Part shown: positions 36,973 to 47,353 of the stretch, one piece after another
How positions within the stretch are numbered: position 1 is the first letter of the stretch
How the letters are laid out: the number at the start of each line of letters is the position of its first letter
Source: Rhododendron vialii
Lineage: Eukaryota; Streptophyta; Magnoliopsida; Ericales; Ericaceae
Length of the DNA: 64,000 nt
NCBI RefSeq assembly: GCF_030253575.1
Contig: NC_080562.1
Coordinates: 28,046,352-28,110,351, forward strand
Direction of reading: 5' to 3'
Position numbers and translations under genes: made by a program
The notes under the pieces: generated by a model
What the model saw: the letters and a program-made list of their open reading frames with translations, nothing else
The model's database searches: none
What the model was told of the DNA's origin: nothing

Positions 36973-37113
36973 TGTATTGATACTGAGAATTTCAGTATCT
37001 ATACAACTGTGGCTAAAAACATTCCAGAGAATACTGTATCGATACTGATTAAACAGTAGCTAAAAACGTTCTAGGGATTCCTGTATCGATACTGAATATG
37101 TCAGTATCGATAC
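36973..37113. repeat. cluster of five GTATYGATAC-type palindromes in the outer LTR
   Basis: GTATTGATAC, GTATCTATAC and three exact GTATCGATAC (37036-37045, 37083-37092, 37104-37113) lie within 141 bp. They sit in the same general part of the LTR as the clusters at 34756 and 38444, once orientation is allowed for. Confidence 0.85.
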
Positions 37114-38006
37114 AGATGGGAATTCGTCCAGATTTTCTGCAGATTTCGACGATTACAACAACAACAACAACAACAACCATTAAGAACACAATTCAAGGCT
37201 AGAAAACACTTCCATTACATATATTGAGAGGTAGAATCCCTACCTCGAGGCTGAAGAACAAAACCCACAAATTTCAAGCCCTAGCTTTCCGAAAACTTCG
37301 ATTTCAACCGGAATATACCACTCCAAGCCCCAACCGATGAAGAGCAAGCCCAAAACCTTGAGTAGAAGGTGAAATGGAGGTTGATTGGTATGGGTTTTGA
37401 GTGAATGAGAGGAATATTGTGTGAAGGCAAGAGGGAGAGAGAGAGACGCCGGTGAGAGAGAGAGGAGAAAATAATTCTCTACTCTCTCACCCTCCTATAT
37501 ATACTCACCCAAAAATATATCACACTTTACACCCTTTTCATAAATGATTCTATCACTTTAACCCCAAATCACATAAACACACCACATTTCCTATTTTCCT
37601 CAATTATAAACATTAAAATTAATTAAATTAAATACGGGTCCCTACATTGCGAGAGCACGTACCGCATTGTTGTTAACAAGGTTGGGAAATACTTGTAGAA
37701 TTTAATAAAAATTGCCACCTAAAAAAAAACCCTAATCTTTAATAAACCCTGAATCATGATCGATATACTCCTTAAATCCTAACGGTAAGCGGCATTGAAA
37801 GTTAGCTCCTTATTTGTTTTTGTTTTTTTGTTTTTTTGTTTTTAATTCTTTTTAATGTTTAATTTGTTTATAAAAGTTGGGGTGTTACATGACCATTGTG
37901 GATTTCAACATTGTTAAACTTAGCAACCTCTTAAATGAATAATCAAAAAGCTGATATGTTAACTTTTGGCTATCTATTTTTAACTATACCACTATGGATG
38001 GCCTAA

Positions 38007-38199
38007 GGTGCTGAGCTTCGGCTTTTTTTAGATAGGCTTCGTTCCAATGAGTGTTCTAAATTGGTTTCTAGCCAATCTTAAGTTTAGGTCTTGAATTGGG
38101 CAAAAGATTGCTCTTTGAGCATAATGCTGTTTTCTTGCTCCTATTAGTCTTGTAATATTTTCAAAACCCAAGACAAATAATCTTCAATCCTTCATCCAT
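38007..38199. other. spacer after the interrupted MITE
   Basis: No gene or clear repeat end is seen in this roughly 190-bp stretch. It may be the old flank of the MITE or the eroded left part of the LTR fragment that follows. Confidence 0.3.
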
Positions 38200-39594
38200 T
38201 CTTGTTATTGAGCCCGTATCTCGTTGGATATAGCTCGGAGAGGAGTATTCTCGGAGGATTTCGAATTTCAAGGCTAGGGCTCGATCAAATCCCGTTGGGT
38301 TTCGTTCTCCAAGGCGAGGTAGGGAATTCTTACTCTCTCTACATGTTTATGAGTTAATTGTGTGCCAAATTTGTGCTTTAGTTGGTTGAAATCGAAGTCA
38401 TACTTTATCTTCATTTTCTGCAAATCGTCCACTGTCATGCAGTGGTATCAATACCTACTTTTTGAGGTATCAATACCTTGATCTCGGATTATCTCTGGAT
38501 TGGTTTGGTACCAATACCTACTTTTTGAGGTATTGGTGAGGTATTGGTACCAATGACTAAGAAAACTATTTTTGAACTCTATTGATCATTCATCGATTGT
38601 ATTGGCTTCCGATCACCTCTAACACTCCCCAATCATATTCTAGTTATTCTCAAAACTGTGTTGCTCGTGTTCCAACGACTCGTTGTTCGTCCCTACTCTT
38701 TTGGACCTCGTTATAATAAGTATAAGCGTAAAACTAAATGAATATGATACTTGTTTCCTTTGTTTATGCATTTGGGTTATTATGTGAGCATTGTGGCATA
38801 TTTTATGAAGGATATGGACTTGACATGGATTATGCTATACGGTTTTGAGGCTTGTAGAATGAAAAATTGTGTTTTAGAACACTAGAACGATACGAAGAAA
38901 GCCACGGAACCACTATGAGGTGGGATACCGGAAATGGGACGCACGGGGTCTCAAATGCCCAGAAGTGCACAAGAAAGCCACGGATCCACCGAACGGTGCG
39001 ATGCCGGAATAAATTCGGGATGCACGGGGTCCCATTTGCCCGGAAAAGAAATCGAGAACATTCGACATAATGAAAGCGAAGAACTTAGAGAGTGTTAAGC
39101 TTCATGTATGAAAACGGTGTCAGTTATCAAGTCATACATCCTTACTTCGGTTCATGTGAGAGTCTTATTGTTGTTATTATTCTTTCCGGTGCATAAACCA
39201 TCTCATATGCATATAGTTTGAGCAAAGATTTTTCTACTGGGTTAGTGTAGCTCAACCTATTATTATTTTCAGGTACCTCTCTCGGGCATTGATATGGAGT
39301 GCGTGCTGTGCATTTGACCATACTTTTGAAAGCTAACACCGAGGAATTACCATGGCATCTTTTGTAAAATCCTTTTGAAGATGTAATCGTAATTTCAATT
39401 ATATTCTTTTGCCTTACTCTCTTTGGATTATTGTTTAAGAATTTGGGGCCGGAGTGCCATTAATGTAAACTTTTAGAACTTGATTTTTCTCTTGGATGGA
39501 TTATGGAAAGTATTTGGGGGTATTACGCCATATTGTTGCGAAGTATTTTTATTGGAAATATTATTATTATTATGTTGAAAATTCGGGGCGTGAC
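38200..39594 (+). mobile_element. left-truncated LTR of the palindrome-bearing family
   Basis: The right end GGGGCGTGACA and the blocks TTACTCTCTCTACATGTTTATGAG (38320s), ACTGGGTTAGTGTAGCTCAA and TTTTCAGGTAC match the inner and outer LTRs. The TGTAG left terminus is missing, so the left limit is approximate. Two roughly 75-bp repeats with AGAAAGCCACGGA and GCACGGGGTC lie at 38892-39045. Palindromes GGTATCAATACC are at 38444-38455 and 38466-38477, with GGTACCAATACC at 38507-38518. CCGAT follows the right end, the same pentamer that flanks the inner element. Confidence 0.65.
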
Positions 39595-40337
39595 ACCGAT
39601 GGTTGGAAGCAACGAAATCTTTGTAGCACCTGGTATACATAATCACGTTCTGGATAAAGCTGATCGTACATCACGCAATTTTGTTCAATCTCTTACAAGT
39701 TTGAACCAATGGTCATAATTAATTTTTTTTGAACCAACGGGCAATTCAGACAGTTTTAGACAGTTTGCAAATTTGAACCAATGGTCATAATTAAATTTTT
39801 TTGAACCAACAGGCAACTTTGAATCAATGCTTTTTTTTTTTTTTAACTTTTTAGACAGTTTATATATTTCAAAATATAGTTAAAAAATTAAGTATTCCAA
39901 ATTTCAATCCGTTTGAATCGGTGGAAAGATTTTATTTTTTTGATCATTTTATCTTAAATGGTCGTAATTAAATTTTGACTATATGGCTCTCGTTGATTAT
40001 CCCTAAGAGATATTTGATTCTACAAGTCCAAAAATTCATTATGACCATTGAAGATAAAATGATAAAAAAAAAACAAGATCTTTCTACTAATTCAACCGGA
40101 TTGAAAATCGCAACACTAAAATAATTTTAAATAAATAAAAAAGAAAAAAAATTCAAAGCACGTATAAACATTAGTATTAATTAAATAAAAAAAAATAACA
40201 AAAAATAGGTTCGGATATTTTTTGGCCTTGGCCCATGGAGTAGTTTCGTAATAGGAGTGGACCCGTGTCGGGGGTCTGACACGGGGTGCGATTAGTAATC
40301 TACTTTCACCCTCAACCTCTCTCTCTCTCTAAAAACA
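39595..40337. repeat. spacer with a short tandem repeat and a foldback
   Basis: About 39700-39800 holds two copies of TTTGAACCAATGGTCATAAT. 39901-39980 and 40027-40107 are inverted repeats of about 80 bp (AATCCGNTTGAAT, TCATTTTATCTT, AATGGTC), a MITE-like hairpin without a clear target duplication. The last 60 bp before the F-box pseudogene are CT-rich. No gene. Confidence 0.6.
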
Positions 40338-42495
40338 AAGTCCGACCATCTTCCCGTGGATGTGGCGTTGGAAATTCTCAAAAGACTACCGGTGAAGTCC
40401 CTCCTACGGTTCAGGTGCGTGTGTAAAACATGGCTCTCTCTCATCGCAAGCCCCGATTTCATCACACTACACCTCAATCAAACCACATCTGATTCCAACA
40501 AAACTCAAACCCTAGTTAGGCATTACTCCGAGGCTCACGGGAAAGAGATGTACTCTCTGCACTTTGATAAGTTTATTCACTGAAAATCATGCCGCGGGAA
40601 TCGAATCCCAGTTTTGGGATAAAACAAGGTTTTATTTCAGGAGAAACTTTTGGGTATACCGGGGATACCAAGCCCCATGGTATCTCCCTTCCGATTCGTT
40701 TCTCATTTTTCGGCTATTTTTCGATCACGTTTGAATAATCGATTTTGTTTATTTTGTAGAGTTCGGCGACAACTTTAATCATGCCAAAAATTGTGTTCAT
40801 CGGACTTTATTTGATACATGATCAGCACACATGAAAATTGCAACGGTTTGGTGTGTTTGTCTGATGATTTGTTTGGGTACACCGATACTGTAATTCTGTG
40901 GAACCCGTCGATTAGGCAGGCCTTTACCCTTCCGGTTCCTCGCTTCACTTGCGATCCCCTTCACCGCCATATGTTTGCTATAGGGTTCGGGGTCGATCCC
41001 AATACTAACGATCATAAAGTTGTGAGGATGAATTATCTTCACGGCGGTGAAGGGTACATGGTTCCTCTTGAGGTTGAGGTTTTCTCGCTTTGCTCGGGTA
41101 GTTGGAGAGGCATTGAGACCAGCTCTCCATATTGTGTGCCTGAACGATTCTGGTCGCAGGCTTTGATCAATGGGGTGGTTCATTGGGTCGCATATCATTT
41201 GACTAAGAAGAATGGTTTTGTAGCTATTTGCAGTTTGGTTATGTCGTTCGATATGGGTAGTGAGGAATTCGGTGAATTGAATCTCCCAGGAAGTTTAGTC
41301 AATGAGTGTCCTGAGGAAATGTCTACTGCGGTATTTGGGGGATCGCTTACTATCGTCTGGCTTGATGGGTATGGATGTCGTTGTTCGGTTTGGGTGATGA
41401 ATGAATATGGCGTTGCGGAGTCTTGGACTAATCAGTTCAATATTGGAGGATTAGGCTTGGCACTGGGTCTTAGGAGAAATGGTGAAATACTATTGGCGAC
41501 CACAAGAGGAGAGCTAGTCTCGCACAACTATGGGACCAGAAGACATTGGAATATTGGAAAGTGTGGTTCTAAGAGCATCCACAGTGGTATAATCAAAACT
41601 AAAATGTTGCTAAAATTAGTAATATTTGTTCAAAAAAGAGCTCACAATGGAATAATCAAATTTAACAACCTTTTAGCAACCCGTCAAATTTTGGCTATTG
41701 AATAATCAAAACTAGCAACTTTTTGCCAATAATCAAATTTAGTTGTCTCTATATTTTCTTAATCAAGTACACCATCATTACACAAAAACATTCTCTCTCT
41801 TCCATTTTCAACATATTTCTAAGAAAAATACTTTTAAAAACAAGTTTTTGTTTTTTTGCAAAAACTGTTTTTTTTATTAAAACTTTTTTTTCAAAAACTA
41901 TTCTTTAAAAAAAAAAGCTTTTTTTTCAAAAGCTGTTTTTTTTTTAACTTTTTCCCGAAAACTATTTTTTTTAAATCAAAGTTTTCAAAAAACTATTTTC
42001 TCTTTTTCTAATAACTTATTTTTATTAGTTTAAAACCTATTTTAAAAAAATTGTTTTCTATGTTCACAATTTTTAGATTTTTATAAATTGAAAATGTGAT
42101 GTGGCAAGTTTTGGTTATTCAAATTTGATTGTACCATTGTGGACCTCTACATTGGTAACTTTAGAAATCTCTTAAATGCATAATCAAAAAAGATGATATG
42201 ACAACTTTTGATTATTGATTTTTGGTTATTCCACTGTGGATGCTCTAAAGACTCGTTTCATGTGGATAGCTATACGGAGAGCCTCATTTTGCTGACAGAA
42301 GTTAACAAAGCACGAGAAAGGGGACCAAGAATGTTACGATCTGCATCTTGGTCGTCCGAAGAGGATTTGGGATGGAAGGACGACGCCGAGGACACTGCAG
42401 TTGAAAAGAATGAGGGTTGGATGCAGCCAGGGACCGTTCAGTTGCTTATAGCACTAACCTTGCTTTGTTGGCCAGCTGTATTTAGCACGCAATAG
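40338..42495 (+). pseudogene. third F-box/FBA gene, disabled by several lesions
   Basis: F-box: [40 protein letters not shown], given here as parts: SDHLP at 40341, [19 protein letters not shown]. The expected ATG before SDHLP is AAG (40338-40340). After LHFDKF the frame meets a stop at 40581 and about 230 bp of non-matching sequence. FBA frame resumes near 40830 with NCNGLVCLSDD, ILWNPSIRQAF, FAIGFGVDPNTNDHKVVR and WVAYHL, open to 41572. There the 41573-42245 MITE intervenes. The C-terminus (SFHVDSYTESLILL) resumes in register at 42246 and ends at 42495. It is a diverged relative, not a copy, of the 6141 gene. Confidence 0.85.
41573..42245. mobile_element. PIF/Harbinger-type MITE inside the F-box pseudogene
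   Basis: Tips are GAGCATCCACAGTGGTATAA and, on the complement, GAGCATCCACAGTGG. TAA flanks at 41570-41572 and 42246-42248. The interior repeats ATAATCAAA and TTTAGCAAC-like words and a run of T/A-rich imperfect palindromes (41810-42060). Removing it with one TAA joins codons for CGSK to DSFHV with no frame loss. Same family as the element at 22419. Confidence 0.88.
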
Positions 42496-43877
42496 GAAAA
42501 AAGCACTGTTTAATATACGTTGCCAATTAAGTAGGCTTTTTCGCATTCCAAAGGGGAAAAAAATGTTCTTTATGGTTAGATGCCTCTTCCTTTTCTCTAT
42601 ACACAAAATGGAGATTCTCACTGCTTTCGTGTTTATTATTTTAGAGGTTATGCCATTCTTTGTTTTGCTTGTGTGATCATACATCAGTCAATGTATTGGT
42701 TGAGCTTGTCATTGAGAGGTAGCTCCACGGATTCTCACTCACTCTCTCTCTCTCTCTCTCTCTCTCTAGAATGACAGGTTACAAATGCATGTGTAGCTAA
42801 AAATGTTAGTGAGCAGCCTGAGTTCTGTTTGCAGTTTGCTGCTTGACACTTCAGTTTGTTCCCCCTTTGTCAGAAAACCTGTCTCGGCTGTGCTACCGGA
42901 GGCTCTGTCAGGACATCACAGCTGCAGTTATTTGTACAGAGCGTAGCTGCGTATGCGAACAATTAACCACCTCTATTCCCAGTGCTGTTTTCATATACTC
43001 CATGCATCTGTGTAATTTTTGTTTGAAATCAAAACTTCAAAGTTCTTTCTGGATAGGTAATGGAAGTTATAGCATCACATGGGAGTCCTGAAACCATGCT
43101 TTTACCCTTCCTCCTTGTCAAACACATTCTCTGTTTCCTTTTCTTTTTGGGCAACCAGGAACTTGTCCAAGGCAAGGTCACTTTGGATCCATCCATGTAT
43201 GGCGGACTCCGAATACTTGCAACTACAGACAAGTTAGGACTTAGGAATATCAGGTAAGTGATGTAGTGAGCGGAAGTTGGACACTATACCTCAGGTTCAT
43301 GATTGGTCCGACAACTTAAAAACACCGAGGGACCGAATGAGTTTAAGGTCGTCTGTGTTCTCGCATGTTACCGAGACCTGTAAAATAGTTCCAACGCGTT
43401 ATTAGAAGGCTGCAATTGCGTTTGATTTTTTCCGAAAAGCTTGCTTCTGGGTTTACTCATGGATTATCTGCTTAAGTAAAACTTGATCTGAATATTTCTT
43501 TGGTGTTCTTTTGCTTTCCGAAATCCTATTATGTCAGTTTATTTTTGACATCTAGTACTGAGGATTGATCTACGATGTTTTCGTGAACTCTAGAAAGAGA
43601 TATAGCCTGGATCGAGCTGCATGAGATCTTTAAATCAATGCCAGCTACTATACATGCTTTTTTGTTGTTCATTCAAAACGAACTTGATGGATTGCAGATA
43701 ATTACCTCAGATTACGTTATTCTCTCTTGCTTGCCGGCCCCTTCGAATAACACTAGTACAGATTGATTCACTTGGTATGTCTTCGTACGTACTTCTGAGT
43801 GTTCAACTAAGTTTCGGCAATACAGGCATACGTATTCGCATATGTTGTGTGGAGGGAGGAGAAAAGACAGTTGCTAG
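42496..43877. other. region downstream of the F-box pseudogene
   Basis: A (TC)n tract lies at 42739-42768. An exon-like stretch at 43158-43254 is bounded by CAACCAG on the left and AGGTAAGTG on the right and reads ELVQGKVTLDPSMYGGLRIL; I do not recognise it. It may be a leftover exon or a 3' UTR segment. The remainder shows nothing. Confidence 0.3.
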
Positions 43878-45107
43878 TGTTAGCCCAAAGGTTTCTATGG
43901 AATACCTTATTGATTTTGATGATAACAAAACATATTTTATTGTAATTGACATATAATTAATAGTATGATATTTGCTATTGATATGTTTATTTTGTAGGGT
44001 TTGATTGAGGTACACAAAGAAAGATTCTACATCAAATTCCTATCTTCAATAGTCAAGATTTATTTTGGAAGGAAGAAGATTAAGGACAAATTTTCTTCTA
44101 ACATAAATGGCTAGAGAATTCTCTCAATGGAAAGTATGTGGTTTGATTGATCAAGATACAAGGAAAATCGTTCCCTAGGTGGTGGAATCCGAATTTGAAA
44201 GCATGCAAGATTTTTACCAGTTGATTGAGTCAGCTCTAGAAGAATTGAGTCTGCTCATTTTCAGGATTTGAATACATGATTGAAGGCCACGAATTTTGGA
44301 AGTATTATTCATTGGGAAAAAAAAAGGAAATGCTGGAGATTATATCTATATATTGCATTTTGGAAGGAGCTTCATTCAAGTCCAATCAAAGAAGAAAATG
44401 GAAAGAGTTGGAAAGGCAAGATTTGTGCTACAAGATTATTCTCCAACGGTTATATTTTCAAGCATATAATGAAGAGAAGAGGCATGCACGAAAATAGAAA
44501 AAGAGATTGAAGAAAAGTGCTTATTGTAAAGAAGAAATTAATCGTGAGATAAACTGGTTTTATCCACACTTAGAGAGAGTGTTATTTGTGAGTTGATATT
44601 CATTGTAAAAGGGATTGTACACCCCTATTCATACTCTTGTGAGAGTTAATCTTTTTGTGAGTGGTTTTGGAGAGAAAATCACTTGAGAGTTAGGTGTTAC
44701 TAGCACCGGAGTCAAAACTAGTTGGGTTAGGTGTGACTAACACCGGAGTCAAAATCAGTCGGAGCGATTGGAGATAGATTGCTCGTTGTAAAGGTTGTCT
44801 ACCACCCGTGAAGCTAGAAGATTGTAACTATTGGAGATAGTGCAGCAAATCTCAAGTTGGACACTTGGGGAGTGGACTAGGCCGTGAAGTTGCGGACCGA
44901 ACCACTATAAATCCTTGCGTTCGATTCTCTCTTCCCTACTCTCTTTACTTTCCGTTTTTCATATCAATAATATTGCATGAGTAGAATAGTATATCATTGA
45001 AATTGCATTTGTAGTGGAATAGATTGCAATTAGTTTTTTAAAATTGAGCGTTAAATTTGAGATACCCAATTCACCCCGCCCCTCTTGGGTTGCTATTTGG
45101 ACCAACA
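43878..45107 (+). mobile_element. solo LTR, 1.23 kb, TSD GCTAG (Copia/SIRE-like)
   Basis: It begins TGTTAGCCCAAAGG, ends GGACCAACA, and is flanked by GCTAG at 43873-43877 and 45108-45112. Near the right end it has GTGAAGTTGCGGACCGAACC and ACTATAAATCCTTGCG, and a repeated CACCGGAGTCAAAA block (44704-44757). The terminal TTTGGACCAACA and the TATAAATCCTTG context recall SIRE-type Copia LTRs in my knowledge; lineage is tentative. No internal region. Confidence 0.8.
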
Positions 45108-45112
45108 GCTAG

Positions 45113-46727
45113 TTTCCCTATGCCAGTCCAGGAGGGCAAAACAGAAACCAAAAGCAGAGAATTGATCATCATGACATCTTTTTTTGCCAGCTAGTTTCCC
45201 ATGCTAGTTTCTTCCTATTTGTTTTCACTTTCCCAGTATATGCTGAAAATATACACAAACCTCAATAATATATGCTTCAAAATGTTCAATCCACATCACT
45301 GCATCAAGTTCATGAAGTCCAATTCACGTATTTCAAACGCTGGCAATTGCGGCATTTCTGAGCTCTCGATTGACCAAGCATATTCCACCTATATATGATC
45401 CTCGGTTGGGGGTGTAGTTCTACGCCGGCATAAAAAAACTACGGACCTTGGACGAATCACAAAGATCTTCCCTTACAGTGACCATGAGAGGATTGCAGAA
45501 CAAGTGAACCGTGTCGTGGAAGAATCTTGTCGCACGAGATCCAACAAAGCCATTCTTAAGATGAAGCCGTATTAGGAGCTGCCATAGTAGGAGATTTTGG
45601 AGCATGTACAAAGGGCCAATTTGGATTAGTATTCTTGCAGAACACCACTGGGATTCATAACCAAAGGAGACATAGATCACCTTAGCTGAGAAGTTATATG
45701 TTGCCACTTTTCTTCCAAGGTCCAAATTCCTGCCATTCTAGCAGCTTTAGACCCTGTTCTGCTAAGATTCTTATTTTTAAGTACGTATTTTACTATTTTA
45801 CGAGACCGGTCTTTCTCTCATAATACATCACATTTAATTCAAAAAACAACTACTTATTTAATTATTTTAGTTAGTGAAACACTAAGTTGCTCAATCCAAG
45901 TTGATTTTTCACATGCCGTCATCTGAATCTAGAGTGCTAGAGGGGTTAAATGAACCAAATTATTTAAGCTTGGTCATGATTACCAACGTACTCAACTCCT
46001 TAAAAATGCATTGGAGATTGATTGTTAGCTAAAGATAGCTTGGGCACATAAGTTTTAAACTCATGCATAAGCTATACGGTATTCGATCGGTTCGATAAAA
46101 TTATACAGTTTAAAACAAGACAACAAAAGTAACATATAAAATCTAAAGTTTTGTAACTAAAACAATGAACCAATTTAGGCCAAGTATCCCTTATACATTC
46201 GTAGAATTAATTGCAAAATTATATTCAAATCTTATGATTAAGATTGTTTTTAATTAGACACATTGGTACTATTTTTAGTAGATAGTAGCATATCCTACCG
46301 ATGTTCCAACCATTTAAAAATGTCCAAAATAAAAAGTTCAAAATGTGCTTCAGTGAATCATTTTAAGACAAACCCAAACTCGAAAATATATATTTTTCAC
46401 TCAATTTTTTTTTTTTGAAAATGACTCTTTAAATTCAATAAATAGATGACGTACTTCAGCCATAAAATAAGTACCTGTAGTATTTTGGTGAAAAAATAAA
46501 AATGACGTCCTTACCTTGTACTTCACCTTCCAAGTTGTTTTTTTGCAGAACATGTCACTAATCAAGTGAAAATGAGACGATTTTCGAAAAAGAATAAATC
46601 ATATGGGATGATAAAAGGATATTACAGGAGTAACTTTTTTTTCTTAGAATGTGCCTATTTTTTTCAAAAAAGAATAAATTATATGGGATGATAAAATTAT
46701 CTTATTCAGTTGAATAGTTTTTAAACT
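45113..46727. other. intergenic AT-rich DNA
   Basis: A minus-strand frame of 101 codons (45420-45725) is more GC-balanced than its surroundings, but no motif is recognised. From about 46570 to 46700 a 100-bp segment with AAAGAATAAAT and ATATGGGATGATAAAA is tandemly repeated twice. No other gene signal. Confidence 0.35.
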
Positions 46728-46736
46728 TAATTTCAA

Positions 46737-46962
46737 GGGGAATTTACAGTTACACCTCCTATACTGTCATCGATTTGAAGATACACTCCTTGTACTTCAA
46801 ATTTAAGCACTTACATCCCTTATACGTAAAAATACACGGGGTGTAATTGCAAATTCCCCTTCTTTCACTTCAAAGTACAGGGGTTTAAGTGTTTAAATTT
46901 GAAATATAAGAGGTGTATCTTCAAATCGGTAATAGTACAAAGGGTGTAAGTACAAATTACTC
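46737..46962. mobile_element. foldback MITE, 226 bp, imperfect 9-bp TSD
   Basis: The arms pair over most of the length: GGGGAATTTACAGTTACACC on the left, GAGTAATTTGTACTTACACC on the complement of the right, with CGATTTGAAGATACAC and TTCAAATTTAA in both. TAATTTCAA (46728-46736) and TAATTTCTA (46963-46971) differ at one base. It lies about 0.4 kb upstream of the Mpv17-family start codon. Confidence 0.75.
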
Positions 46963-47318
46963 TAATTTCTATGGGAAGTAATTTTTACTCTTTATTTCTA
47001 TTATAACTATAAATTAAAATATTTGTATTTAAGTCCCGTTCCACATAGGGAAATAAGTACTTATCTTATTTTTTAAATTAAAAGTGATGTATTGTAAGAG
47101 AATAATCCGTCTTGTAAAGGGAAAAATAAGAACCCTAGTGAGCTTTAAAATTTATTTTACATACACAATTTAAAATACAAAAAACACACTTTTAAGATAG
47201 TGTCCTTAATTCAAAAAAATAACCGAATTAAAACAAAAATCCCAAGAAACCAGAGGTTTTTTTTTGGGTAGAATTGTTAAAACGAGCCAGGTACAAATTC
47301 AATCCCACTGCTTGGCAC

Positions 47319-47343
47319 TCTCTCTCTCTCTCTCTCTCTCTCT
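47319..47343 (+). repeat. (TC)n in the 5' leader of the Mpv17-family gene
   Basis: About 12 CT dinucleotides end 11 bp before the start codon, a common kind of plant leader repeat. Confidence 0.75.
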
Positions 47344-47353
47344 ATTCAGAGCA

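Larger units (their letters stand above)
33518..37646 (-). mobile_element. solo LTR (outer), interrupted by a second one
   Basis: In window orientation it starts TGTCACACCCTTGATTTTC and ends GGTCCCTACA; on the minus strand it reads TGTAGGGACC...GTGTGACA. The direct repeat around it is TTGYGAGA (33510-33517; 37647-37654), 8 bp instead of the 5 bp usual for LTR elements. Net length without the inner element is about 1.65 kb. It shares a block with the 38200-39594 fragment in opposite orientation (33827-33885 against 39225-39280: ACTGGGYTAGTGTAGCTCAA, TTTTCAGGTAC). It contains five GTATYGATAC-type palindromes (36973-37113). Confidence 0.75.
23242..37889 (-). mobile_element. Ty3/gypsy chromovirus-like LTR retrotransposon, nested and decayed
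   Basis: The element lies on the minus strand. LTRs start TGTCAYGACCC and end GGGGTGTTACA; the whole is flanked by TGACC at 23237-23241 and 37890-37894. It has a tRNA-iMet-like primer-binding site (32011-32030), a polypurine tract (26016-26028) and a Gag-protease-RT-RNase H-integrase order with a chromodomain-like C-terminus. This order and tail fit the Tekay/Del chromovirus lineage, an inference from the domain pattern. Three insertions enlarge it: 23373-24434 in the 3' LTR, 30521-31645 in gag, and 33518-37646 in the 5' LTR. Six stops disable the polyprotein. Confidence 0.92.
32034..37889 (-). repeat. 5' LTR of the gypsy element, split by a nested LTR
   Basis: LTR sequence is 32034-33509 and 37655-37889 with the duplicated target between. 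It starts TGTCACGACCC. Compared with the 3' LTR it has an extra roughly 20-bp tandem copy of TCTAGAATTATCTAACAAAA at about 33150. Otherwise the two LTRs are very similar, so the host element is fairly young. Confidence 0.88.
22419..38003. mobile_element. PIF/Harbinger-type MITE split by a retrotransposon
   Basis: The left piece is 22419-23241 (starts GGCCATTTACTGTGGTATAA) and the right piece 37895-38003 (ends CCACTATGGATGGCC). Terminal repeats are imperfect inverted copies, and TAA flanks at 22416-22418 and 38004-38006. Both pieces align with the element at 41573-42245: ATGGTATAATCAAA and AAAACTAGCAA on the left, ATAATCAAAAAG near the right end. Without the retrotransposon it is about 0.93 kb. 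It has no coding capacity. The TSD TGACC of the retrotransposon interrupts it at 23237-23241 / 37890-37894. Confidence 0.8.

Noticed and set aside
40590..40625. tRNA T-arm-like GGGAATCGAATCCC
   Set aside because: No matching acceptor, D or anticodon arms can be placed around it on either strand; it is an isolated palindrome.
45420..45725. 101-codon minus-strand frame
   Set aside because: Open for a fair length but unrecognised, without start context or conserved motif; kept only as a note in the spacer entry.
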